Shown here one piece after another: positions 54,497 through 63,281 of a DNA stretch of 64,000 nt; position 1 is the first letter of the stretch, and every line of letters begins with the position of its first letter. The notes under the pieces are model-generated. The model worked only from the letters and a program-made list of their open reading frames with translations, searched no databases and was not told the origin of the DNA. Origin of the DNA: Pyrodictiaceae archaeon (GTDB taxonomy: Archaea > Thermoproteota > Thermoprotei_A > Sulfolobales > Pyrodictiaceae); assembly GCA_027036135.1 (NCBI GenBank), contig JALVSY010000030.1, positions 124,001 to 188,000 of the forward strand, given 5' to 3'. Position numbers and translations under genes: made by a program.

Positions 54497-55723
54497 CTAG
54501 CTCCTCGATGGCTTAACAGGTAGAATTAGGCGTAGACCTTCAATTTTGGATGAGTATTCCGAGATATTGATTCCAAGTTTTTGGACAAGTTCTGTAAACT
54601 CTCCAGGCTGATAGGGGCATGCAGGATCCTCGCCCAGAGGGTCAGCTTTCAGGGTATAGGCGCGTGCTCTGCTTCCACCGCATATGTCTCTGAACTCGCA
54701 TATTCCGCATCTGCCCTTGAACTCGGCTGAGCGGATCTTTCGTAGGACGGGATGCGTTCTATATATCTCAACGAGGCTCTTCGTCCTGACATTCCCCAAG
54801 GGGTATGGCATGAAGCCACTAGGGTACACGGTACCGTCGTACGCGATAAAGATTATCCCCTTACCGTCACGTGTCCCCGTAGTAGCTACCATAGGACGTG
54901 TCTTTGGTTCTCCTAGCAATTCCTTGAGCCTATTATGCAGGTAGTCATAGAGCTTGCCTAGTCTAAAGAACTTCATGTAATCTATGCCCCTAGACTCCAA
55001 AATAAGACGCGTCAGAGCTATGCGCCTAAACATTGGGCCCTCTGTTGTTCTTACAACTATGCCGTATTTTGATACATCGTATAAGAAGTTGCTGACATCC
55101 TCCCACTCCTGCGGTGTTAGATCTAGTTCTTTTTGTGCACGTCCGACGGGTATAAGGTAGAAGACCTCCCACGTCTTAATACCTATATCATTTAGTAACT
55201 TAGCGATATCTGCCAAGTCTCTGGCATTATCACGCATTACGGCTGTATTTACTTGTACACGTATACCTCTCTCTACCATTTGCTTAAGTATGTTAACTGT
55301 TCTTTGGAAGTGACCCGGTATACCCCTAATATTGTCGTGGATCTCTGGTCTACTTCCATCAAGGCTTATGCTAACACTTATTTCCCTAGACTCTATCTCG
55401 TTAAGAGAGTTCTCTAAGATATTCGTCACGGCTGGAGCTAATGCGACCCTTACCTTTCTTTCAATCGCGTAGTCTACTAGTTCCCAAATATCTTTGCGCA
55501 TTAGCGGGTCTCCACCAGTGAATACTAGTATTGGGCTTGGTTGCCCGAACCTTGCTACGTCGTCTATCAGTTTCTTGCCTTCTTCTGTGTTTAGCTCACC
55601 TGGTAGCGGGTTGAGTATCGCGGATGCTCTGCAATGTTTACAAGCTAGCTTACAAGCCTTGGTTGTTTCCCAGAATACTAGTAAGGGCTTTTCGTCGAAA
55701 GGCCATCTCGTGGCGGTATGCAT
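54497..55723 (-). CDS. ahbD: Radical SAM/SPASM protein, probable AhbD (heme synthase)
   Basis: The 408-residue product has LLVFWETTKACKLACKHCRA with the CxxxCxxC cluster and SPILVFTGGDPLMRKDIWEL. The auxiliary-cluster C-terminus reads CGICEFRDICGGSRARAYTL and EDPACPYQPGEF. AhbD oxidatively decarboxylates iron-coproporphyrin III propionates to make heme. It is the first gene of the three-gene heme operon. ATG 55723 is chosen because GAGGGTA lies just upstream and the TATA box (55773-55783) sits inside the longer open frame that starts at GTG 55789. Confidence 0.78.
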   Translation of the reverse strand: MHTATRWPFDEKPLLVFWETTKACKLACKHCRASAILNPLPGELNTEEGKKLIDDVARFGQPSPILVFTGGDPLMRKDIWELVDYAIERKVRVALAPAVTNILENSLNEIESREISVSISLDGSRPEIHDNIRGIPGHFQRTVNILKQMVERGIRVQVNTAVMRDNARDLADIAKLLNDIGIKTWEVFYLIPVGRAQKELDLTPQEWEDVSNFLYDVSKYGIVVRTTEGPMFRRIALTRLILESRGIDYMKFFRLGKLYDYLHNRLKELLGEPKTRPMVATTGTRDGKGIIFIAYDGTVYPSGFMPYPLGNVRTKSLVEIYRTHPVLRKIRSAEFKGRCGICEFRDICGGSRARAYTLKADPLGEDPACPYQPGEFTELVQKLGINISEYSSKIEGLRLILPVKPSRS

Positions 55724-55772
55724 ACTGGTACCCTCTATCCATGATGTAAACACTTGTTTAAGCTGAGACAAT

Positions 55773-55783
55773 CTTATATAATT
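55773..55783. promoter_or_regulatory. Symmetric TATA box shared by ahbD and a C/D box sRNA
   Basis: CTTATATAATT reads as AATTATATAAG on the other strand, a good box A both ways. Rightward it predicts a transcript start at about 55804, the 5' end of the sRNA. Leftward it predicts about 55752, giving ahbD a leader of about 30 bases with a ribosome-binding site. Confidence 0.5.
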
Positions 55784-55802
55784 TTTCACTGAATGATTTG
55801 CG

Positions 55803-55862
55803 CGGATGATGAGGCTAGACGACGCAGAGTTTCCTCAATGAAGAGGCGCTGGGGGCTGAACA
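55803..55862 (+). ncRNA. C/D box small RNA with a guide matching tRNA-Val
   Basis: C box ATGATGA (55806-55812) is perfect and D box CTGA (55856-55859) lies at the usual 54-base distance. Between them a probable D' (CAGA, 55825-55828) and a degenerate C' (CAATGAA, about 55836-55842) separate two guides. The D' guide (55813-55824) is perfectly complementary over 12 bases to the tRNA-Val D-arm at 26755-26766; by the D+5 rule this would point to G10 of the tRNA. A TATA box 26 bases upstream gives it its own promoter. The internal boxes are weak. Confidence 0.7.
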
Positions 55863-55869
55863 CCTAGCT

Positions 55870-57198
55870 CTATGGGACTAGTCTCTCAGGGTCCCTTGGC
55901 AACAGCCTTGCCTCTCTGATATTGCCGAGACCAAGGAACTGCATTACTACGCGCTCTAGCCCTATTCCTGCACCTCCGTGAGGTGGTGCACCGTAGCGGA
56001 ACATAGCTAGATACCATTCAAAGTTCTTTGGGTTAAGACCCTTCTCTTGAAGCTGGCTAACAAGTACCTCATAGCGATGCTCACGCTGTCCTCCCGTAGC
56101 TATCTCTAGCCCACGGAATAACAGATCAAAACTATATGTCCAATCGGGTTCATCGCTCTTCCTCATCGTATAGAATGGACGAACCTTCCAGGGATACTCC
56201 GTGACGAAAACCAGGGGTGAACCATACTCTTTGAGCACTATTTCTCCGAGCTTTCGCTCAGCCTCACTGCTTAGATCCTCGCCTTCTTCTATGCTTACCC
56301 CTGCACTTCTTAGGAGTTTATAGGCCTCACGTATCGTGATTCTCGGTACAGTGCGCGGCACCTCCATTAAGGCATCGGAGAAATACTCTTGAACCCTATC
56401 CTTATATTTTCCTAAAGCCGACCTTATCATTGACAGCACGGCGTTCTCCGCCACTTTCATCACATCCTCGTAGCTATCTATGAACCCCATCTCGAAGTCC
56501 ACGCTTGTGTACTCAGTTAGATGTCTAGTAGTGTGATGTGGTTCTGCCCTAAAGGCAGGCCCTACCTCAAATACCTTCTCGAACCCGGCTATTACGCCCA
56601 TTTGTTTATAGAGCTGGGGCGACTGGGCCAAAAATGCTGGGCGATCAAAATATACTATGCTAAAAACCTCTGCTCCACCCTCGGTGGCTGCGCCAACTAT
56701 TTTAGAGGTATAGATCTCAATGAATCCGTTGCTGTGGAAGAATTCTCGAGCAGCTCGAGCCATTTCTGCTTCAACAAGGAATATGAGTTGGTTCCGAGGA
56801 TGACGTAAGTCAAGGAAGCGCCAGTCAAGTCTCTTTGCAAGAGTTGTTTTACTTGGGTCTTTTATATCAATAGGTAGCGGTTCTGCCCTCGAATATACTA
56901 CGAGTTCCTCAACTACTATCTCTCTACCACCAAGTGCAGCCTTGCTCTCAACAAGGGTTCCTCTAGCCCCGATAACGCTCTCTGGCGATAACTTCTTTGC
57001 CTCCCTCCAGGCGGTTTCGGACACGTTTTTCTTTACAACCAGCTGCATTTTACCAGTTCTATCCCTAAGCACTATGAATACTAGCTTACCATGTACTCTT
57101 ATTGTGTCGACCCAACCTGCTACGACGTATTTTTCCCCTATCTTTGCGTTCTGAAGTAGCTCTGCAATGTACCTTCGTTCAGCAAGTCGTATAGCCAT
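55870..57198 (-). CDS. aspS: Aspartyl-tRNA synthetase
   Basis: The 442-residue class IIb synthetase has an N-terminal OB-fold anticodon-binding domain (KYVVAGWVDTIRVHGKLVFI, about 20-110). The catalytic core has motif 2 (FRAEPHHTTRHLTEYTSVDF) and motif 3 (GIGLERVVMQFLGLGNIREA). The length and the absence of a bacterial insertion domain make it archaeal type. Whether it also charges tRNA-Asn cannot be told here. ATG 57198 (MAIRLAERRYIAEL). A TCTTAAAGG TATA element lies at about 57229-57237. Confidence 0.95.
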   Translation of the reverse strand: MAIRLAERRYIAELLQNAKIGEKYVVAGWVDTIRVHGKLVFIVLRDRTGKMQLVVKKNVSETAWREAKKLSPESVIGARGTLVESKAALGGREIVVEELVVYSRAEPLPIDIKDPSKTTLAKRLDWRFLDLRHPRNQLIFLVEAEMARAAREFFHSNGFIEIYTSKIVGAATEGGAEVFSIVYFDRPAFLAQSPQLYKQMGVIAGFEKVFEVGPAFRAEPHHTTRHLTEYTSVDFEMGFIDSYEDVMKVAENAVLSMIRSALGKYKDRVQEYFSDALMEVPRTVPRITIREAYKLLRSAGVSIEEGEDLSSEAERKLGEIVLKEYGSPLVFVTEYPWKVRPFYTMRKSDEPDWTYSFDLLFRGLEIATGGQREHRYEVLVSQLQEKGLNPKNFEWYLAMFRYGAPPHGGAGIGLERVVMQFLGLGNIREARLLPRDPERLVP

Positions 57199-57350
57199 TC
57201 CCGCACCCGGACTAGAGCCGCAGCACTGTACCTTTAAGACTTAATTCTCAAAGAAGGTGCTAGGCGTATCACACACCAGCGCCGGAAAACAAGCCACGCG
57301 AACAATATATACAAGCATTAATTCGATGCCAGAACTGTAAGTGCACGTGG

Positions 57351-58301
57351 TTATCTTTTCTCATACCTTATTTCGTTCACGAACTCGTCTATACTACGAT
57401 AGATATCTAGAATATCCGTATCAGTTACTCCCCCTTCTATTGTTTGCCTAGAGGCTTGCCGTATTATAGCTACTATCTTCGCGTTTACGCTTGACGCTAC
57501 TTTTGCTGACTCAGAGACCTTCTTTAACAATATCTTCTCCTTTGATGCACTTAGGACTATAACCATTCTTTCCTTATCCACGCGGGCAACAGCATCTGGC
57601 GGCGCGCGCTTTGTCTCAACGAGTTCTCCTCCTAAATCCTTGATAGCACTTGATAACCTCTCTAGGCGAGAGCTAATGTAGCGACGCTGCTTAGGAATAT
57701 ATCGGTTCTTTTCCTCCTCTTCAAGGATATTTATTGGGCGAAAAACCTTGTCTCCAAACACTTCCATTAGCCGCAGAGCTGTCTGTAGCGATACATCTGT
57801 TTCCTCTCTCTCATACATGTATACGGCTCTGCGACTCACGCTGAGTAGGACCGCTAAGTCACCCAGTCCATATCCTTTACGCTCTCTCTCGACACGTAGC
57901 TTCTCTCCGTCAACACGCATGTAGTAATTGCCTTGTCTTTTCACCACGTATATTGAGTTTTCAAGTGTTGATCTTAAGCCACCAACTCCAACTATGAATA
58001 TACCCGACTTCTCGTGAGCAACAATATCGTCTATCTCTTCACCATTATCATTATTAGCTACAACTAGGCCAACTGCACCTAAGATGTTACTACAATCTCT
58101 TAGCTCGCTAAGCTCGCCTGGCCTTAGGTCACTAGTATCATTAACTACCTTTATCATCAACGGTTTTCGTTCCTCGTGGGATGCAACGATGTCTATGCTT
58201 CTCTTATTATGGTCCTCCGGGTATACTATGCGCTGAACCCGGTACCCATGTATAGTAAGCAACCGTATTGTGTCATCAAGCACACTGTTTATCTTATCCA
58301 C
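57351..58301 (-). CDS. HTH transcriptional regulator of the COG1395 type
   Basis: The 316-residue product has an N-terminal alpha/beta domain (about 1-125) resembling a degenerate restriction-endonuclease-like fold. A Cro/XRE-type HTH (about 130-190: GEKLRVERERKGYGLGDLAV, SVSRRAVYMYEREETDVSL) and a C-terminal domain of about 110 residues follow. This three-part layout is that of an archaeal predicted regulator, COG1395. It overlaps the preceding DUF61 gene by eight bases, implying joint expression. The target is unknown. Confidence 0.82.
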   Translation of the reverse strand: MDKINSVLDDTIRLLTIHGYRVQRIVYPEDHNKRSIDIVASHEERKPLMIKVVNDTSDLRPGELSELRDCSNILGAVGLVVANNDNGEEIDDIVAHEKSGIFIVGVGGLRSTLENSIYVVKRQGNYYMRVDGEKLRVERERKGYGLGDLAVLLSVSRRAVYMYEREETDVSLQTALRLMEVFGDKVFRPINILEEEEKNRYIPKQRRYISSRLERLSSAIKDLGGELVETKRAPPDAVARVDKERMVIVLSASKEKILLKKVSESAKVASSVNAKIVAIIRQASRQTIEGGVTDTDILDIYRSIDEFVNEIRYEKR

Positions 58302-58752
58302 GGTTCGCTTGCCCCGCTTCCCCGTTAAGGTTATATACTATAGATACCATTATAAGGGTTTTAAAAAGTGAGAGGAGCTTATGCATTTCTATATCACGTA
58401 TCTCCCATAGCTCTCCTGCTAGACTTCCGCGAAGAATATAATGAAGAGCACGGGCAGCCCATGTATCAGGTTTTATTAGTTCAAAGTGCCTGGTAGTACC
58501 GCTTCTTTTATACAAAAATACCCACGGAAACTTTACTAGTCTATGAATATACCAAGGCAATATTCTTGCCATTCTCTCTAGCTCATCCTTATCAAAGCTA
58601 TGAAAAATCCCAGAGACTAAGTACACGCCTGGATTAGGAGATTCTAATAGCTCACGGAGACTCCTATACTCGCGGGGAGTATTGCTTTTGAAAAATTGTT
58701 CCTCTCTGTAAACCTTGGTGTATATTATTCGCCATATTTTGTCCGCGCTCAT
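58294..58752 (-). CDS. DUF61/UPF0216 family protein
   Basis: The 152-residue product has PREYRSLRELLESPNPGVYL, then HSFDKDELERMARILPWYIH and LVKFPWVFLYKRSG, the pattern of the archaeal UPF0216 family of unknown function. The C-terminal part is helical. Its stop overlaps the start of the COG1395-type regulator gene. ATG 58752. Confidence 0.75.
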   Translation of the reverse strand: MSADKIWRIIYTKVYREEQFFKSNTPREYRSLRELLESPNPGVYLVSGIFHSFDKDELERMARILPWYIHRLVKFPWVFLYKRSGTTRHFELIKPDTWAARALHYILRGSLAGELWEIRDIEMHKLLSLFKTLIMVSIVYNLNGEAGQANRG

Positions 58753-58806
58753 GCCTATTTTGTTCCTCAGCTATTAGAGATTCGTATGAAAAACATGTGT
58801 TCTAGG

Positions 58807-59511
58807 TTACTTTGATGGCTTGTACCTGGCATAGACCATTGCGTGGTCTTTGTCGAATGGCTCTAAGTGCACCATGTCTACTATCTCGAATCCTCGTTCA
58901 CGTAGAACGTTTATCTCGTGTTTGAATACTTCACTAGGCTCCTTGGTTACATCAATACTTCTTGCCTTGATGGCTAGAAGTAGGTATCCGTTTTCCTTTA
59001 GGAAGTAGTCAGCATTATCAGCTACTATTGCTGCTTGTTCAGGCTGGGCCACATCAGCATAGATTCCGTCAACAAGTTCCACTATATGACGATACTCATA
59101 CGGTTTCCTGGCATCATTTAGCAATGGGTACATATTGGGCCTGGTTTCACATACCGCTACTAGTTCTCTCATAACTCTAGGCGCAACATCAAGTGCATAT
59201 ACCTTGCCCTCTGGGCCCACAATATCAGATACATGGCTTGGAGTTGTACCAGTTGCAGCACCGAGGTATAGTATGCGATGACCCCTCTGTATTGGTAGCT
59301 CCTCTATCCCCTTTAGTAGAGCTGCTGCGAGCTTGCTTCGATACGGATTCCATTCCCTGAGCTCTAGTTCTCCCCACTTGAAGAGTCGTTCACCGTAAAC
59401 TCTCTTACCAGGAGCAAGGTTTACCGTAGCTAGCCTAGTGGAGCCGTCCTCTAGCTCAACTATGTATACTCCCTTATACTTTTCATGCTCTTTTACACTT
59501 ACAACCTCCAT
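58807..59511 (-). CDS. flpA: Fibrillarin-like rRNA/tRNA 2'-O-methyltransferase
   Basis: The 234-residue product has an N-terminal beta domain ([40 protein letters not shown]) and a Rossmann methyltransferase domain with [35 protein letters not shown] and [15 protein letters not shown]. It is the methylating enzyme of C/D box sRNPs. It lies 56 bases downstream of nop5, the usual archaeal arrangement. Two candidate guide RNAs are in the same window. Confidence 0.96.
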   Translation of the reverse strand: MEVVSVKEHEKYKGVYIVELEDGSTRLATVNLAPGKRVYGERLFKWGELELREWNPYRSKLAAALLKGIEELPIQRGHRILYLGAATGTTPSHVSDIVGPEGKVYALDVAPRVMRELVAVCETRPNMYPLLNDARKPYEYRHIVELVDGIYADVAQPEQAAIVADNADYFLKENGYLLLAIKARSIDVTKEPSEVFKHEINVLRERGFEIVDMVHLEPFDKDHAMVYARYKPSK

Positions 59512-59567
59512 CTACATCCCCTCTAACCCGAGAATTGTAACAGTAAATAAGAGTCTTGGATAAGGGA

Positions 59568-60818
59568 TTATCTCCTGCCCTTTCCTCTGCCACCTTTTCT
59601 TCTTCCACGTCTTCCTCTGCGAGGCCTTGCGGGCTTTGCTGGCTTGACTTCCTCCTTCTTCCTCTTCGGGGGCTTGGCGTAGATTCTCTTTATCTCTTCT
59701 ATTCTCTTGCGTAGAGCTTCTTTCAGCTTATCTCCTATGAACCTGCCGGTGAAGTAATCTACCTTTGCGGCTATGGCGAGCTTAGCTGCTAGAGCCCTAG
59801 CTATCTTACCTCTCTGCCACCTAGGGCTTCTATGTATGTCTGGGTACTGGAATATGACTCCATGCTTTGGCGGTTTACCTCCTGTTCTTAGTGCTCGGAA
59901 TAGTGCCTTCTCTGCACCTAGTACTTGTATAGTGCTTGCGGGCAGGAAGGCTAGCTCCTCTAGGCTACCAGCTAGGCTTATGAGCCTCGCACCGAGTAGT
60001 GGACCAACAAGCGCTGTTATGTTTGGCGCGACTTCTTTCATTACTTGGGCTATGTAGTCTGACAAGTCTCTCCTAAGCTTGTATAGGTCTAGAGTTATTC
60101 TTGCGAGTCTCTGCATAGGCTCTATATCGAACTCGGGGTAGTCTGCACCCATACTCTTCTTTGCTGCCTCTGCTATTTTGCGTGCCTTCTCCTCGCTAAA
60201 GCCCAGCTTTACTAGGTTCTCAACTGTTATATTATCTCTATGACCAAGCTCCGCCACTATGCGCACATAGTCCTCGTGCTCTCTTACTAGGTCATCGAGT
60301 TCGGGAAAGTGTAGGCTGTACCATTCGCGAAGCCTTGCTGCGAACAAATTGGTTGTTTTGTCTATATCGTCTATGGCTCTTATAGCCTGTGCTGCTAATA
60401 GGTCGCGCTTTTGTGCAGCTCTTCTAAGCTTTCTACGTGTTAGCTCTAGCGTAAATTCGTGTAGGAGGCTGTAGAAATCCTCTATGCTCTTAACGAATCC
60501 GGTGTCAACGGCTATTTCTGCTGCCTTCTCTCTAACATACCTAGCTATAGCATTAGCTGGCTCAACTGATACCTCGAATCCTTTTCCTGATGCTATCCTT
60601 GCCTCCTCATTTGTCTCAACTACTAGCTCCTTTATTCCCATCTCCTTAAGCTTCTCGAGCAAGTTGAGAAATGCCGCTGCAGCCTCGCCACGTTCTATCT
60701 TAAGGGCTTCCTCAACCATGTCGTCAAGGTTTTTGGGCCCATGTACATATGCAACTATATCCTTATTCTCGTTCACCGCATAGCTACCAGTTAAATGGTC
60801 AACAACATAGATTTTCAT
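59568..60818 (-). CDS. nop5: Nop5/Nop56-family C/D box sRNP scaffold protein
   Basis: The 416-residue product has an N-terminal fibrillarin-binding domain, a coiled coil (about 120-250), and the Nop domain with GPLLGARLISLAGSLEELAF, KPPKHGVIFQYPDIHRSPRW and QRGKIARALAAKLAIAAKVD. It ends in a very basic Lys/Arg/Gly tail. It bridges L7Ae-bound guide RNA to fibrillarin. ATG 60818 is chosen because GGAGGTA lies about nine bases upstream; the longer open frame is not supported. Confidence 0.95.
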   Translation of the reverse strand: MKIYVVDHLTGSYAVNENKDIVAYVHGPKNLDDMVEEALKIERGEAAAAFLNLLEKLKEMGIKELVVETNEEARIASGKGFEVSVEPANAIARYVREKAAEIAVDTGFVKSIEDFYSLLHEFTLELTRRKLRRAAQKRDLLAAQAIRAIDDIDKTTNLFAARLREWYSLHFPELDDLVREHEDYVRIVAELGHRDNITVENLVKLGFSEEKARKIAEAAKKSMGADYPEFDIEPMQRLARITLDLYKLRRDLSDYIAQVMKEVAPNITALVGPLLGARLISLAGSLEELAFLPASTIQVLGAEKALFRALRTGGKPPKHGVIFQYPDIHRSPRWQRGKIARALAAKLAIAAKVDYFTGRFIGDKLKEALRKRIEEIKRIYAKPPKRKKEEVKPAKPARPRRGRRGRRKGGRGKGRR

Positions 60819-60918
60819 GACTGCTTTTACCTCCTTTCTAAACCCATTAGTTGCTAGCATTGCAGAGGAGACTATTTTAAGCATTCGTTTTTACTTATGA
60901 AAAGAGGGGCTTATCAAC

Positions 60919-61275
60919 ATGAACGAGAAATCAGATGAGCCGCACCAGCTTCCGGAGAACAAGAAGCTTGCTATATTCGAGGGAGAGGCCCGTGTAGGTG
61001 AAGTGATGCAGGGTATACAAGCGATTCAGTTAAGACCCGAGGACCTATCAAGCCCCATAGCATTGCAAATGGCTTTGTCTAGAATGTATGAAGCAGTAAT
61101 GAAGATGCTTGAATCTGGGCCAAAGAAGCGCTACATAGCAGAGGTCAGATTTACTGATAGCCTAGGGAACCCAGTTTCCTTTGCTGTTGATCTGGGCGAA
61201 TCACCTCCACCTTTCTCAAGGGATAAAGTAAGGGCTAGAATAATAATCGAAATATTTGAGGAAGAAGAGAGCTAG
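60919..61275 (+). CDS. Conserved hypothetical acidic protein
   Basis: The 118-residue product begins MNEKSDEPHQLPENKKLAIF. A core follows with LRPEDLSSPIALQMALSRMY, AVMKMLESGPKKRYIAEVRF and a beta-hairpin ending in IIIEIFEEEES. I recognise no family. ATG 60919 follows GAGGGGC. It is divergent from nop5 across about 100 bases, and its stop overlaps the end of the convergent gene by four bases. Confidence 0.6.
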   Translation: MNEKSDEPHQLPENKKLAIFEGEARVGEVMQGIQAIQLRPEDLSSPIALQMALSRMYEAVMKMLESGPKKRYIAEVRFTDSLGNPVSFAVDLGESPPPFSRDKVRARIIIEIFEEEES

Positions 61276-61682
61276 CTATTAGGAATACATTTTATTCTAA
61301 ATCCGAGTCTTTCAATAACACTACTTAATTCTGCGCACGCATTGCTATCGGAGAGCATTATTGCTGCATTAGTTTCATCATAGTATGCGTCAATACCTCT
61401 GCGCTTCAAGCGATTAGCCAAGTAATGACCTAGAGCTCTTCCTAGTACACTGTCTACGTCTTTAACTTTATAGACTAATGGCCTAACTCTTTCTAGATAA
61501 CCTTGTCTAACAAGTGTTCTCAATAATCTTGAGGCTAGTCTCTTTGAACCCGTTAGCACATATAGCACGTCAATCGCTTCGCCAGCATTTATTTCTTCTA
61601 GGCCATTGTTTTTAGCATAAAGTAGAAGCATATAATATGCTAAGAATTCCCTTCTCTTAGGCCATCTCTTCGTAATGCCCAT
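61272..61682 (-). CDS. Hypothetical protein with a winged-helix-like core
   Basis: The 136-residue basic product has KRWPKRREFLAYYMLLLYAK, then a probable HTH: GEAIDVLYVLTGSKRLASRL, LRTLVRQGYLERVRPLVYKV. A C-terminal alpha/beta part (LANRLKRRGIDAYYDETNAA) ends in CIPNS. It could be a nucleic-acid-binding protein. No named family is recognised. ATG 61682. Confidence 0.55.
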   Translation of the reverse strand: MGITKRWPKRREFLAYYMLLLYAKNNGLEEINAGEAIDVLYVLTGSKRLASRLLRTLVRQGYLERVRPLVYKVKDVDSVLGRALGHYLANRLKRRGIDAYYDETNAAIMLSDSNACAELSSVIERLGFRIKCIPNS

Positions 61683-61800
61683 ACTCTTCCACGCTCTCCA
61701 TTAATCAAGAAGTGCCTTGAACCTATTAACCCCCATTCACGTTATTTCGCAACGGATACCGATGAGGAACCATGTAAGGGTTGAGCCCCTATTAAGCTAT

Positions 61801-61809
61801 GATATATAA
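61801..61809 (+). promoter_or_regulatory. TATA box upstream of the 61832 gene
   Basis: GATATATAA predicts transcription from about 61831, exactly at ATG 61832. This implies a leaderless mRNA and rules out the upstream ATG 61799. Confidence 0.5.
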
Positions 61810-61831
61810 CCAGGCTGCTGAGGGCAGCGAT

Positions 61832-62590
61832 ATGCCGACCTATGATAAAGGTGACTACGCTATACCCATTGAGCATATAATTAATATGAGCGATGATTAT
61901 TTTCTCCAACTTATAAGCAGCATGTTAGGCTTAAATGATTGCGACTGCACTATGGTTGACTACCCATCAATCGTATCTGCTAGGGTGGGTAGGCATGTTA
62001 TAGATATTGTATTAGGTCAAGGAAGTATTGTTTGCAAACAAGGATGCAAGGAAATAGCCCAAATAGGCATACCAGTGGTTACACTCGCGTCCTCTAGCTG
62101 GGTCTACGGCCGCATAATCAAGCATAGAAAATGCTTTGTGACAGAAAAGTCTTTGGAACATATCTCAAAGCTTTCTCCAATACTCAGAGATAGCATAAAC
62201 TGGGTAATTACGAGCTTTAATGACCTCATGGAGCGTGTTGCTAAGGAGAAAGTTAAGGCGTTCTCGTTTATTCTTCCTGAATATGGTCCTCTTAGCTTTG
62301 TGCAAACTAAGTGCTGCGGACAACTTTACTCTCCAAATCCTTTACTGCATCCAGGCGCCGTTTTTGGAAAATCACGAGAAGAAGTATGCGTAAAAACATG
62401 TACTAAGATACTGGGTCCTTTCAGAAAGAAAATTATGCCCGTACTATCTATCGGAGAAGATCCAATCATTGCTCTTTATCAGGGCATGGGAGAACTTCTC
62501 CTAGCGAGTATTGCTCTTAACGATATACCTAATAACATAACCAAATCGCTTATACTTTCGCTAATTTATACATGCAGTGAAGGAGATTAG
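61832..62590 (+). CDS. Cysteine-containing hypothetical protein upstream of taw3
   Basis: The 252-residue product begins MPTYDKGDYAIPIEHIINMS and is not recognised. Cysteines occur in short pairs (DCDCT, CKQGCKE, TKCCGQ, VCVKTC), which could bind zinc or an Fe-S cluster. The middle is alpha/beta (IGIPVVTLASSSWVYGRIIK), and the C-terminus is hydrophobic and helical. ATG 61832 is chosen from the TATA position (leaderless). Its stop (62588-62590) lies one base before the taw3 ATG, and the taw3 ribosome-binding site overlaps its end, so the two are co-transcribed. Confidence 0.6.
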   Translation: MPTYDKGDYAIPIEHIINMSDDYFLQLISSMLGLNDCDCTMVDYPSIVSARVGRHVIDIVLGQGSIVCKQGCKEIAQIGIPVVTLASSSWVYGRIIKHRKCFVTEKSLEHISKLSPILRDSINWVITSFNDLMERVAKEKVKAFSFILPEYGPLSFVQTKCCGQLYSPNPLLHPGAVFGKSREEVCVKTCTKILGPFRKKIMPVLSIGEDPIIALYQGMGELLLASIALNDIPNNITKSLILSLIYTCSEGD

Positions 62591-62591
62591 A

Positions 62592-63254
62592 ATGAATACG
62601 CTTATTCCTACAAACTGCAACTCTACTAATTGGATTAATATACGCAATAAATTTCTAGAATCTCTTAGAGAGGCTATGACAAGACACCTCATAGACGAAG
62701 ACATAATAGACATACTGATGCTGCTGAACTCGATACCTTGTATTGTCACATCAAGTTCTTGTAGCGGACGCATAGCGTTATTTGCAGCCAATGCTCCAGG
62801 AGATAAAAAGAGAGGAGGAATAGTTGCTAAATGGCATAAACCCATAAGAGTGGATGAGTTACTTCAAGTCCTTAGAGGAGCTAGACTTGACAATTATAAA
62901 TTTGTATGGGTATCTGCGCAGCCATTAATATTAGCTCTCTATACTTGTAGCTTGCCTATTGCTAACGAGCTACTTAGAGTAGCTGAGCGTCTAGGATTAA
63001 AGTACTCCGGGATGAAGATTAGAGAAGACGCGATCTACATAATGATCTTGGGAACAGAGAGAGTAGATATCCCATTACGCGTAGATAATAATATTTTTAT
63101 AGACTTAGATAATATTAAAGAAATTAGTTCTATCGTTAATATTCTTAATACTTATTTAGTGCTAGCTAAGAGAAAATTAGCTAGGTTAAAGAGGGGGCTA
63201 GCTGCATCACTAACTTTGGTTAGGAGGGAATGTGAAGAAGCTACCCTATACTGA
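62592..63254 (+). CDS. taw3: tRNA wybutosine-synthesis methyltransferase Taw3 (TYW3)
   Basis: The 220-residue product has the TYW3 signature region: IIDILMLLNSIPCIVTSSSC, SGRIALFAANAPGDKKRGG, then FVWVSAQPLILALYTCSL and LRVAERLGLKYSGMKI. It methylates a 4-demethylwyosine-type intermediate at G37 of tRNA-Phe in the wyosine pathway. ATG 62592 is chosen because GGAGATTAGA lies directly upstream. An Arg/Lys-rich C-terminal tail is present. Confidence 0.9.
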   Translation: MNTLIPTNCNSTNWINIRNKFLESLREAMTRHLIDEDIIDILMLLNSIPCIVTSSSCSGRIALFAANAPGDKKRGGIVAKWHKPIRVDELLQVLRGARLDNYKFVWVSAQPLILALYTCSLPIANELLRVAERLGLKYSGMKIREDAIYIMILGTERVDIPLRVDNNIFIDLDNIKEISSIVNILNTYLVLAKRKLARLKRGLAASLTLVRRECEEATLY

Positions 63255-63281
63255 TTGGATGATGATTATCGACCTCACGGA

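Noticed and set aside
55724-55789. N-terminal extension of the ahbD gene from GTG 55789
   Set aside because: The extension contains the TATA box itself. ATG 55723 has a proper ribosome-binding site and matches the family start.
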